Source: Ancylothrix sp. D3o
GTDB lineage: Bacteria; Cyanobacteriota; Cyanobacteriia; Cyanobacteriales; Oscillatoriaceae
Assembly (NCBI RefSeq): GCF_025370775.1
Contig: NZ_JAMXEX010000001.1
Span: 310,001 to 374,000, forward strand
DNA: 64,000 nt
Direction of reading: 5' to 3'
The notes under the pieces were generated by a model. The model worked only from the letters and a program-made list of their open reading frames with translations, had not been told where the DNA came from and searched no databases. The position numbers and the translations under genes were made by a program. Position 1 is the stretch's first letter. Every line of letters starts with the position of its first letter. Positions 46,061 through 55,600 of this stretch are shown one piece after another.

Positions 46061-48289
46061 ATGTTGGAGCAATATAAAGATTTTGTTTCCGGTAAATGGA
46101 TGAAAGAAATTGATGTTCGTGACTTCATCCAAAAAAATTACACCCCCTACACAGGCGATGAATTATTTTTAGCAGAGCCCACCGAGCGCACTAAATTATT
46201 GTGGGATAAAGTAAGCTTTTTGATGAAACTTGAGCGGGAAAAAGGCGTATTAGATACAGATACAAAAGTACCCTCAACAATTACCTCCCACGCAGCCGGT
46301 TACATTGCCGAAGAATTAGAACAAATTGTGGGTTTACAAACCGACAAACCGCTCAAACGAGGCATCATGCCTTATGGCGGAATTCGTGTGGTGAAAGCAG
46401 GTTTGGAAGCTTACGGATATCAACTTGATCCGCAAACCGAAGAAATCTTTACCAAATACCGCAAAACGCACAATGACGGCGTATTTGATGGCTACACCCG
46501 CGAGATGAAAAAAGCACGGCACTCAGGCATTATCACCGGCCTGCCAGATGCCTATGGACGGGGTAGAATTATTGGCGATTATCGCCGCGTCGCATTGTAT
46601 GGCGTTGATCGTTTACTTGAAGACAAAAAACAACAACTTGAATCACTGGAACTCGACTGCATGGACGAGTACACGATTCAATGTCGAGAAGAAATTTCCG
46701 ACCAAATAAAAGCGCTGAAAGAACTTAAACAAATGGCGGCGAGTTACGGTTTTGATATTAGCAAACCGGCCACCACTGCCAAAGAAGCTGTCCAGTGGAC
46801 ATATTTTGCTTATTTAGCAGCAGTAAAAGAGCAAAACGGCGCTGCAATGTCATTAGGTCGCGTCTCAACATTCCTCGATATTTATATCGAACGCGACATT
46901 AAAAATGGCACCCTCACAGAAAGTGAAGCGCAAGAACTAATCGACCATTTTGTAATGAAATTACGCATGGTACGATTCTTGCGGACACCCGACTATAACC
47001 AACTGTTCTCTGGCGATCCCACATGGGTAACAGAATGTGTGGGAGGCATGAGTTTAGATGGTCGGACGTTGGTGAGTAAAACCAATTTCCGCATTTTACA
47101 CACCCTTTATAACTTAGGGCCGGCACCTGAACCAAACTTAACAGTTTTGTGGTCAGAAAACTTGCCCGAAAACTTCAAGCATTATTGCGCTAAAGTTTCG
47201 ACGGATACCAGTTCAATTCAGTACGAAAACGACGACTTAATGCGGCGTTATTATGGCGATGATTATGGCATTGCCTGCTGTGTTTCCGCGATGAAAATTG
47301 GCAAACAAATGCAGTTTTTTGGAGCACGAGCAAATTTAGCCAAAGCCTTACTTTATGCCATCAATGGCGGCAAAGATGAAAAAGCCGGGGATCAAGTCGG
47401 GCCTGCCTTTGAGCCGGTGACTTCCGAATATTTAGATTATGAAGAAGTCAAGGCAAAATTTGACCGCTTGACCGAGTGGTTAGCAAGACTGTATGTGAAT
47501 ACGTTAAACGTCATTCACTATATGCACGATAAATACTGCTATGAACGCCTAGAAGCTGCCTTGCATGACCGCGATATTTTGCGGACAATGGCTTGTGGCA
47601 TAGCGGGTTTATCAGTGGTAGCCGATGCTTTTTCAGCCATGAAGTATGCGAAAGTCAAAGTCATCCGTAATGAAAGCGGTTTAGCCGTCGATTACGAAGT
47701 TGAAGGCGATTTTCCCAAATACGGAAATAACGATGATCGCGTAGATACTATTGCAGCGGATATTGTCAAAGATTTTATGACACAACTCCGCAAGCAAAAA
47801 ACCTATCGCAACGCCATTCCAACCCAATCAGTTTTGACAATTACTTCAAACGTTGTGTATGGCAAAAAAACCGGCAGTACCCCCGATGGACGCAAAGCCG
47901 GTGTACCGTTTGCCCCTGGTGCCAACCCCATGCACGGACGCGATACCAAAGGAGCAATTGCAGCCTTAGAATCAGTCGCCAAAATTCCTTACGATCACGC
48001 ACAAGATGGAATTTCTTACACCTTCTCCATAGTGCCGAATGCGTTAGGAAAAACCGCCAAGGATAAATACAATAACCTGGCCGGTATGATCGATGGCTAT
48101 TTCCATAATGGCGGCCACCACGTTAACATTAACGTTTTCAATCGTGAGACGTTAGTTGAGGCAATGGATCACCCAGAAAAATACCCCCAATTAACCATTC
48201 GGGTATCGGGATATGCGGTTAACTTCATCAAATTAACGCGAGAACAACAACTCGACGTTATTAGCCGAACCTTCCACGAAAAATTCTAA
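46061..48289 (+). CDS. pflB: Formate C-acetyltransferase (pyruvate formate-lyase)
   Basis: 742 residues. This glycyl-radical enzyme splits pyruvate with CoA into acetyl-CoA and formate under anoxia. The adjacent active-site cysteines are C406-C407 in GIACCVSAM, and the radical glycine is Gly717 in RVSGYAVNF near the C-terminus. Length and both sites are intact. PflA follows 113 bp downstream across a repeat element. PFL is uncommon in cyanobacteria; with NifJ the organism has two anaerobic pyruvate-cleaving enzymes. Confidence 0.97.
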   Translation: MLEQYKDFVSGKWMKEIDVRDFIQKNYTPYTGDELFLAEPTERTKLLWDKVSFLMKLEREKGVLDTDTKVPSTITSHAAGYIAEELEQIVGLQTDKPLKRGIMPYGGIRVVKAGLEAYGYQLDPQTEEIFTKYRKTHNDGVFDGYTREMKKARHSGIITGLPDAYGRGRIIGDYRRVALYGVDRLLEDKKQQLESLELDCMDEYTIQCREEISDQIKALKELKQMAASYGFDISKPATTAKEAVQWTYFAYLAAVKEQNGAAMSLGRVSTFLDIYIERDIKNGTLTESEAQELIDHFVMKLRMVRFLRTPDYNQLFSGDPTWVTECVGGMSLDGRTLVSKTNFRILHTLYNLGPAPEPNLTVLWSENLPENFKHYCAKVSTDTSSIQYENDDLMRRYYGDDYGIACCVSAMKIGKQMQFFGARANLAKALLYAINGGKDEKAGDQVGPAFEPVTSEYLDYEEVKAKFDRLTEWLARLYVNTLNVIHYMHDKYCYERLEAALHDRDILRTMACGIAGLSVVADAFSAMKYAKVKVIRNESGLAVDYEVEGDFPKYGNNDDRVDTIAADIVKDFMTQLRKQKTYRNAIPTQSVLTITSNVVYGKKTGSTPDGRKAGVPFAPGANPMHGRDTKGAIAALESVAKIPYDHAQDGISYTFSIVPNALGKTAKDKYNNLAGMIDGYFHNGGHHVNINVFNRETLVEAMDHPEKYPQLTIRVSGYAVNFIKLTREQQLDVISRTFHEKF

Positions 48290-48290
48290 T

Positions 48291-48388
48291 TTAACCGCAG
48301 ATGAACGCAGATGAACGCAGATAAAAATTGCTCAACATCTGCGTTTATCTGTGGAGCAGGCATCTTGCCTGCTATATATCTGCGGTTA
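48291..48388. repeat. Complete TTAACCGCAGAT element between pflB and pflA
   Basis: TTAACCGCAGAT with three iterations on the left is mirrored by ATCTGCGGTTA on the right. Between them lie an internal inverted unit (ATCTGCGTTTATCTG) and the palindrome GCAGGCATCTTGCCTGC. The element starts 2 bases after the pflB stop and ends 14 bases before the pflA start. Confidence 0.9.
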
Positions 48389-48402
48389 CAAAAAAAAACC
48401 CT

Positions 48403-49131
48403 ATGATCACCGGCAAAATTCACTCAATAGAAACCTGCGGAACAGTAGACGGCCCTGGCATCAGATTTGTAATATTTACTCAAGGCTGTCCATTACGCTG
48501 TCTTTACTGCCATAATCCTGATTGCAGAACTATTCAAGACGGCACAACCAAAACCGTTGATGAACTAATCGAAGAAATCCAAAAATATCGCTCGTATATG
48601 CGATTTTCTGGCGGCGGAGTCACCGTCACCGGCGGCGAACCCTTGATGCAGCCAGAATTTGTCAGAGAAATTTTTAAACGCTGCCAAGAATTAGGAATTC
48701 ATACTGCCCTTGATACCTCTGGTTATGCCGATTTAGAAAGTGCAAAGCCGGTGGTTGAGTATGCCAATTTAGTGCTACTCGATATCAAATCTTATGATCC
48801 CCAAACTTACTTTAACGTCACTCATGTTTCCTTGGAACCGACTTTAAATTTTGCCAAGTATTTGCACGAAATAAACAAACCTACTTGGATTCGTTTTGTC
48901 TTGGTTCCTAACCTCACCGACGACTCAAAAAATGTCGAAGGATTGGCAGACTTTGTGGCCGATTTAAAGAATGTTGAAAAAGTAGAAGTTTTGCCTTTTC
49001 ATAAAATGGGCGAATATAAATGGCAGCAAATGGGTTTTGAGTATCAACTGAAAAATACCCAGCCGCCTAGCCCAGAATTAGTCCAAAAAACCGTAGATAT
49101 TTTTAAACATCACGGCCTTAAAGTTCAGTAA
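48403..49131 (+). CDS. pflA: Pyruvate formate-lyase activating enzyme
   Basis: 242 residues from ATG 48403 (MITGKIHSIETCGTVDGPGIR). An in-frame ATG at 48328 lies inside the repeat element and its 25 extra codons are not protein-like. PflA is a radical-SAM enzyme that installs the glycyl radical on PflB. The cluster motif is CPLRCLYC, followed by FSGGGVTVTGGEPLMQ, the SAM-binding GGE. A terminator hairpin follows. Confidence 0.95.
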   Translation: MITGKIHSIETCGTVDGPGIRFVIFTQGCPLRCLYCHNPDCRTIQDGTTKTVDELIEEIQKYRSYMRFSGGGVTVTGGEPLMQPEFVREIFKRCQELGIHTALDTSGYADLESAKPVVEYANLVLLDIKSYDPQTYFNVTHVSLEPTLNFAKYLHEINKPTWIRFVLVPNLTDDSKNVEGLADFVADLKNVEKVEVLPFHKMGEYKWQQMGFEYQLKNTQPPSPELVQKTVDIFKHHGLKVQ

Positions 49132-49141
49132 GCTTAAGGGA

Positions 49142-49181
49142 CGGTTTTCCTTACCGCTTCTTCAGGGAAAACCGATATTTT
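49142..49181 (+). terminator. Intrinsic terminator after pflA
   Basis: CGGTTTTCC (49142-49150) pairs with GGAAAACCG (49166-49174), a 9-bp stem followed by ATATTTTT. Confidence 0.75.
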
Positions 49182-49263
49182 TGGCCCTGCAAAAATTCTC
49201 TCCTCAAGCCAAAATAAAAACAGGGGAAAAAAATAAGACAACCGCAACACACCGCACCCCAGT

Positions 49264-49300
49264 GTTAAACTTTGCAATAAAAGTTAAACTTGTTACAAAA
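49264..49300. promoter_or_regulatory. Candidate operator region upstream of adhE
   Basis: GTTAAACTT occurs twice, at 49264-49272 and 49283-49291, 19 bases apart. It overlaps TTGTTACAAAA (49290-49300), the reverse complement of TTTTGTAACAA found upstream of pflB. It lies 176 bases before the adhE ATG within a 344-bp gap that has no gene. Confidence 0.45.
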
Positions 49301-49475
49301 AGCAACAACAGCCAAAAAACCTGTGCTAGACTAGAATAAGGGAAACATCCTCAGCAATTTTAAATCTCCATCCCCAAGCAAAAATCATCAAAACAACTTT
49401 GCTTTTCAAAAGCGGTCAATTGCAACAGAATCAAGCAATCTGACTGACCCAGAAAAAAACCGTTAGGGAGTTATT

Positions 49476-52160
49476 ATGTCAGTTACGAACATCCAAGAAC
49501 TTGAAGAACTGATTGCCAAAGTCAAAGCAGCCCAAGCAAAATATGCCACCTACTCACAAGAACAGGTGGATCAAATTTTCAAAAAAGCCGCACTTGCGGC
49601 TAACGCAGTTCGCATTCCTCTTGCTAAAATGGCCGTTGCAGAAACCGGCATGGGAATCATCGAAGACAAGGTGATTAAAAATCACTTTGCTTCCGAAATT
49701 ATTTACAACAAATACAAAGCCGAAAAAACCTGCGGCATCATCGAAGAAGATAAAACCTTTGGCTATCAAAAAATAGCTGAGCCTGTGGGAATATTGGCAG
49801 GTATTGTTCCTACCACAAACCCAACTTCAACGGCAATCTTCAAAGCTTTGATTGCCCTCAAAACCCGCAACGCTATTATCTTTTCGCCCCACCCCCGCGC
49901 CAAAGGAGCAACTATTGAAGCTGCACGAATTGTTTTAAAAGCTGCCGTAGAAGCCGGTGCGCCTGAACATATTATCGGCTGGATAGATGACCCAACCGTG
50001 CCACTTTCGCAAGCTTTAATGCAGCATCCAGATGTTAAATTAATTCTGGCAACCGGCGGGCCGGCAATGGTAAAAGCTGCCTATTCTTCAGGACATCCCT
50101 CGTTAGGTGTGGGTGCAGGAAATACACCCGCTGTGATTGATTCTACTGCTCATATTAAAATGGCAGTCAGTTCAATTTTGCTCAGCAAAACCTTTGATAA
50201 CGGCATGATTTGCGCTTCCGAGCAATCGGTAATTGTGGTAGATGATAAGTACGAAGAAGTAAGACAAGAATTCACTGAACGCGGCGCTTATTTTCTCAAT
50301 GCTGAAGAACGGGAAAAACTTGCTAAAACCATCATTGTTAATGGTCGCCTGAATGCCGAAATTGTCGGTCAACCGGCACAAAAAATTGCTCAACTGGCCG
50401 GCATAGACGTCCCAGAAAGTGCCAAAGTTTTGATTGGTGAAGTCGGAGAAATTGGCGATAGAGAGCCGTTTTCTTTTGAAAAATTATCACCGATTTTGGC
50501 AATGTACCGCGCCACAAACTTTGAGGATGCAGTAGCCAAAGCGAAATCTTTGGTAAACTTTGGCGGACACGGACATACCTCCGTATTGTACACAGCACCG
50601 GCCAACCAACAACATATCAAATATTTTGAAAATACCATTGAAACGGCTCGCGTGTTAATTAACACCCCCGCTTCACAAGGTGCAATTGGCGATTTGTATA
50701 ACTTCCGTCTTGATCCTTCTCTAACATTAGGATGCGGAACTTGGGGCGGTAACTCAGTTTCAGAAAACGTGGGCCCCCAACACTTATTAAACGTTAAAAC
50801 TGTCACGGAACGCCGCGAAAATATGCTGTGGTTCCGCGTTCCGCCAAAAGTGTATTTCAAAGCCGGTTCTTTGCCCGTAGCATTGCGAGAATTAGCCGGC
50901 AAAAAACGCGCCTTTATTGTCACAGACAAACCGCTTTTTGATATGGGAGTAACCCAAGAAGTTGAAAACCTTTTAGACGAAATTGGCGTAAAATCGCAAG
51001 TCTTTTTTGACGTCGAACCAGATCCCTCGTTAACAACAGTTAACAAAGGTTTGGCAGAAATGAACATCTTTAACCCCGATGTTATTATCGCCATTGGTGG
51101 CGGTTCGCCAATGGATGCAGCAAAAGTAATGTGGTTAATGTATGAACATCCAGACATTGAATTTGAAGGCTTAGCAACGCGGTTTATGGATATCCGTAAA
51201 CGAGTTTATGAATTGCCGGCATTAGGCACAAAAGCTTTAATGATTTCAATTCCTACAACTTCGGGAACCGGTTCAGAAGTCACACCGTTTGCAGTTGTCA
51301 CCGATGATCGCACCGGCATTAAATATCCCCTCGCCGACTATGCCTTAACGCCTAATATGGCAATTGTTGACCCGCAATTGGTAATGAATATGCCAAAACG
51401 GTTAACAGCTTACGGCGGAATTGATGCCTTAACTCATGCTTTAGAAGCCTATGTCTCTGTGTATGCCTCAGAATTTACCAATGGCTTAGCATTAGAGTCA
51501 ATTCGCTTGCTATTTAAATATTTGCCAAGTGCCTATAAAAACGGCGCAAATGATGCAAAAGCCCGCGAAAAAGTGCATTATGCCGCAACAATGGCAGGGA
51601 TGGCATTTGCTAATGCTTTCTTGGGAGTTTGTCACTCGCTGGCGCACAAATTGGGTTCTACATTCCATGTGCCGCACGGTTTAGCAAATGCGCTGATGAT
51701 TTCTCATGTCATCCGCTATAACGCAACCGATATGCCGTTTAAGCAAGCGATTTTCCCGCAGTACAAATATCCTAATGCCAAATGGCGTTATGCACAGATT
51801 GCTGATTATTTGCGCTTAGGTGGCAATTCCGAAGATGAGAAAATTGAGAAGCTGATTGAAGCAATCGAAAATCTCAAGCAAGCTTTGGATATTCCGCTAA
51901 CTTTGAAAGAAGCTTTGACAGAAGAAGATCAAGCTTTCTACGAACAAGTTGAAGATATGGCGGATCAGGCGTTTGATGATCAATGCACCGGCGCCAACCC
52001 TCGTTATCCATTGATTCGGGATCTCAAAGAATTGTACATTTTGGCTTATCGTGGTTGTCGCATTGATTCCAAATTGTACAATGATGTAGCCAATCAGCAT
52101 GAAGTGTTAAAAGGTGAAGATTCAGCCACCCCAGATGCAGAATTAGTAACTGCTGGCTAA
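49476..52160 (+). CDS. adhE: Bifunctional acetaldehyde-CoA/alcohol dehydrogenase AdhE
   Basis: 894 residues. The N-terminal acylating aldehyde dehydrogenase (about 1-440) has the catalytic Cys246 in GMICASEQ. The C-terminal iron-dependent alcohol dehydrogenase (about 455-865) has IGGGSPMDAAK and the metal histidines in THALEAYVS, CHSLAHKLG and HVPHGLANA. It reduces acetyl-CoA to ethanol using two NADH, regenerating NAD+ in dark fermentation. RBS TTAGGGAG lies about 7 bases before the ATG. It forms its own unit after pflBA, with a terminator behind. Confidence 0.97.
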   Translation: MSVTNIQELEELIAKVKAAQAKYATYSQEQVDQIFKKAALAANAVRIPLAKMAVAETGMGIIEDKVIKNHFASEIIYNKYKAEKTCGIIEEDKTFGYQKIAEPVGILAGIVPTTNPTSTAIFKALIALKTRNAIIFSPHPRAKGATIEAARIVLKAAVEAGAPEHIIGWIDDPTVPLSQALMQHPDVKLILATGGPAMVKAAYSSGHPSLGVGAGNTPAVIDSTAHIKMAVSSILLSKTFDNGMICASEQSVIVVDDKYEEVRQEFTERGAYFLNAEEREKLAKTIIVNGRLNAEIVGQPAQKIAQLAGIDVPESAKVLIGEVGEIGDREPFSFEKLSPILAMYRATNFEDAVAKAKSLVNFGGHGHTSVLYTAPANQQHIKYFENTIETARVLINTPASQGAIGDLYNFRLDPSLTLGCGTWGGNSVSENVGPQHLLNVKTVTERRENMLWFRVPPKVYFKAGSLPVALRELAGKKRAFIVTDKPLFDMGVTQEVENLLDEIGVKSQVFFDVEPDPSLTTVNKGLAEMNIFNPDVIIAIGGGSPMDAAKVMWLMYEHPDIEFEGLATRFMDIRKRVYELPALGTKALMISIPTTSGTGSEVTPFAVVTDDRTGIKYPLADYALTPNMAIVDPQLVMNMPKRLTAYGGIDALTHALEAYVSVYASEFTNGLALESIRLLFKYLPSAYKNGANDAKAREKVHYAATMAGMAFANAFLGVCHSLAHKLGSTFHVPHGLANALMISHVIRYNATDMPFKQAIFPQYKYPNAKWRYAQIADYLRLGGNSEDEKIEKLIEAIENLKQALDIPLTLKEALTEEDQAFYEQVEDMADQAFDDQCTGANPRYPLIRDLKELYILAYRGCRIDSKLYNDVANQHEVLKGEDSATPDAELVTAG

Positions 52161-52201
52161 ACCTTAGAATCGGTTTACCTTGCATGAAACCTCTATAAAA
52201 C

Positions 52202-52228
52202 AAAGCTCGCACCTTGCGGGCTTTTTTT
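52202..52228 (+). terminator. Intrinsic terminator of adhE
   Basis: AAAGCTCGCA pairs with TGCGGGCTTT (one mismatch/wobble) around a 3-base loop, followed by a T run. Confidence 0.88.
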
Positions 52229-52279
52229 GTGGTTTTTATTGGTATTTTTATAGGCGGGTATCGTTTACGGTATTGGTAC

Positions 52280-52468
52280 TTACCGCAATAATTGAAGTCG
52301 GATAGTTTGGGGTGCTTTTCCTTCTTCAAAATGGCACATTACAGCATCCCGAATTTGATCATGCAATTCTGCTCTATTTTCAGCTTCAGTAAAAATAGAA
52401 ACTCCAACGGCGCGAGCATTGAACCCTCCCTCTGGAGATTCTTCTATGAGAAAAGTGATTTCTCTCAT
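52280..52468 (-). CDS. HicB-like orphan antitoxin-fold protein
   Basis: 62 residues: MREITFLIEESPEGGFNARAVG is the beta-strand pattern of the HicB partial RNase H fold, followed by ENRAELHDQIRDAVMCHF. There is no DNA-binding helix domain and no HicA toxin (dsRBD-like) gene on either side; the sequence downstream is the adhE terminator. Many cyanobacterial genomes carry such solitary short HicB-like genes. Function unknown. Confidence 0.75.
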   Translation of the reverse strand: MREITFLIEESPEGGFNARAVGVSIFTEAENRAELHDQIRDAVMCHFEEGKAPQTIRLQLLR

Positions 52469-52622
52469 ATTTGATGATTCAGGTTTGTTTAGTATTTTAT
52501 CATTTGTTTGTGGTGGCCGGTGGTAGGTTTGAGAAACCGGCTTTCTGCGATAATTTTTGCATCCCCGCAGAGATATTAAAAAGAAACCCAGTTTCTTTAA
52601 ATTTTGATTTGTTCACCGGCTT

Positions 52623-55600
52623 TCAATTATTACCGCCTAAATTCACAAAACTGGCAATCATTTCAACCAGCATTTCCGGCTCCACCGGCTTAGAAATATG
52701 CCCAACAAAACCAGCAGAAAACGCCTGTTGCCGGTCAATTTCCCCAGCATAAGCAGTCAAAGCAATCGCCGGCAAACTTTTACCCACACCAGCCAAAAAC
52801 TTGCCAACCTCACGAACCAACATATAACCATCCATATCCGGCATACCAATATCACTCAACAAAATATCCGGCAACTCTTTCTTAATCACCAAAATAGCCT
52901 TTTCCGCTGAAGCAACCGCAGTCACCACCCCACCAAACTGCTCCAAAACAAACGCCAAAAAATCAAGAGTATCAGCATCATCATCAACAACCAAAATCCG
53001 CACACCAGAAAGCGACAAAGCCGGCGAATCTAAATTCAAAAAATCATCAGCCGCTGTATCCCCATCCTCCTTAAGCACCGGCAACATCACCGTAAAAGTC
53101 GAACCCATTCCCACACCCAAACTCTCAGCCTGCACCATACCTCCATGCAACTCAACCAAATGACGAACAATAGCCAAACCCAAACCCAAACCCCCAAAAG
53201 TCCGAGTCGTCGAACCATCAGCCTGACGGAAATATTCAAAAACAAAAGGCAAAAAATCAGGCTCAATTCCCCTACCCGTATCACTCACCTCAATTTGAAT
53301 ATATGAATCCAAATTCCTCAAACAAACGCTAATCCTCCCACCTTCAGGAGTAAACTTAACAGCATTACTAAGCAAATTCCAAAAAACCTGCTGAAGACGA
53401 GCCGGATCACCCAAAACCGCACCAACCCCCCAATCAAAAACACTTTCAACACAAAGTGACTTTGCCTCCAACCCCAACCGCACCGTTTCCAAAGCCGCCT
53501 CAATAACCCCTCGCAGATCAACCCGAACCTTATGCAAACTCAGCTTACCTTGCAAAATCCGCGACACATCCAACAAATCCTCAATCAACTGAGTTTGTAA
53601 CTTAGCATTTCGCTCAATCGTCTCCACCGCCAGCCGCGTTTTCGCCGCATCCAACCGGCCAGTCAGCAGCATTTTTGCCCAACCCAAAATCGGATTCAGC
53701 GGAGTACGCAACTCGTGAGACAACACCGCCAAAAACTCATCCTTAATTCGATTAGCCTGTTCCGCTTGCTCCCGCGCCAACTGCTCCCGCGCCAGCAATT
53801 GTGAGCGCTCCACCTCCGCGAGCTTACGCTCAGTCACATCGTGAGCCACCCCATAAAGCACATTTCGCTCTGGCACCGGCACCACATTCCAACTAATCCA
53901 ACGATAAGAACCATCACGACAGAGATAGCGATTTTCAAAAGCAATCGTCGCAATACCCTGCGCTAAATTTTCCCCCACAGCCATTGTCGCCGCCCGATCA
54001 TCAGGATGCACAAAATCAATATAAGGACGCGCCATCAACTCAGCCACAGAAAAACCCAAAGTCCGCTCCCAAGAAGGATTAAGCTGAATAAAATAACCCT
54101 CAAAATTGGCAATCGCCAACATATCAACAGCCAAAGCAAAAAACCGTTCGGTTTGATCTCGTAACTCATTGCGCTCAGCTTCCAGCAACTTAATCTCAGT
54201 CAAATTTAAAATAAACGCAATAATTTCCTGATTACTATTGTAAGGTTCTTGCAACATAGCCGCCCCAACCAAAATCGGTACTGGGGTGCCATTTTTATGC
54301 AAATAAACTTTTTCATAAGGCGTACAAACCCCCTGAGTAGCCATCTCCTCTATCGCCTTCTGATCTAAACTTGCAAACCCCGCAGGGGTGAGCCCGTCCC
54401 ACCTCAAGAAACCACGCCCAACTTCTTCAGAAGAATAACCCAACATCTTTAAAACATAATCATTCGCATAGTGAAGCCCACCCTGAGAATCCCCAAACAC
54501 CACCCCAAAAACATTAGACTCCACCAAACGCCGGAAACGACGCTCACTTTCTCGGAAGCCAAATTCAGCCTGCTTGCGTTCCGACACATCAATTGTCACG
54601 CCTATCAACTTTTGCACATTTCCTTGGGCATCAAACACCGGCTCGCCCCGTTCTTCCAGCCAAACCGTAGCACCATTATCAGGGCGAGTAACGCGAAACT
54701 CCGAAAAATAACCAGTCTTAGTCACCAAAGCATTTTGCAGCGCCGCACTGTGACGAGCCTTATCTTCAGCCTGAACAAGAGCTAAACCCTCTTCAACCGA
54801 TTGAACAGGACTTATACCGTAGATGTTGGCAAAATTTGAACTGGTAATAAGAGTATTCGTATGAGGATTCCATTCCCACGCAATCATTTTCGCTGCCACC
54901 AAAGCCAACTGCAAGCGCTCCTCACTTTCTTGCAATGCTGCTTCCGCATTTTTGCGAGCCGTAATATCCGTTACAAACACAGAAACGCCATTATTTTCTA
55001 ACGGATAAACCCGATTTTCATACCAGCAATTCCAGCCCGCATAAAAATACTCAAACTGCACCGATTTTTGAAGCTCCACCGCTCGATGATACTCCCGATA
55101 AAGCACAGTATCCACCAAATCAGGAAACACCTCCCAAAAAACCCGACCTAGAACTTCTTCTCTTGGCAAATGAGTAATATGAGAACTGCGCTCATTGACA
55201 TACACATAACGCCACTCAGCATCAAACACAAAAAACCCATCATTAATACTTCTCAAAACCTCCTCTAGGTTCTCCTTCGCCTCTTCAGCCTCCAAACGCA
55301 AAACTTGCTCACGTTGCGTTGCCTCTCGACGGATTCGGGCTATCTTCAAAGTTGATTCCACACGCGCCAACAACTCCCGCGCCGAAAAAGGCTTAATCAA
55401 ATAATCATCCGCACCGGCTTCTAAACCTTCCACCCTCGCCTCCTCACCCGCCCGCGCCGACAGCAAAATTATCGGCAAATTCTGCGTTGCTGGATTAGCC
55501 CGAAGCCGGGAGAGCAAACCGAAACCATCCAAATTCGGCATCATTATATCTGTCAAAACCAAATCAGGCATTTGCTGCTCAATTACCGCCAATGCTGCCA

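Noticed and set aside
50390-51157. 255-codon ORF opposite adhE
   Set aside because: Antisense shadow of a well conserved gene; no RBS and no recognisable domain.
52169-52622. HicA toxin partner for the HicB-like gene
   Set aside because: Neither strand on either side encodes a HicA-like dsRBD peptide.
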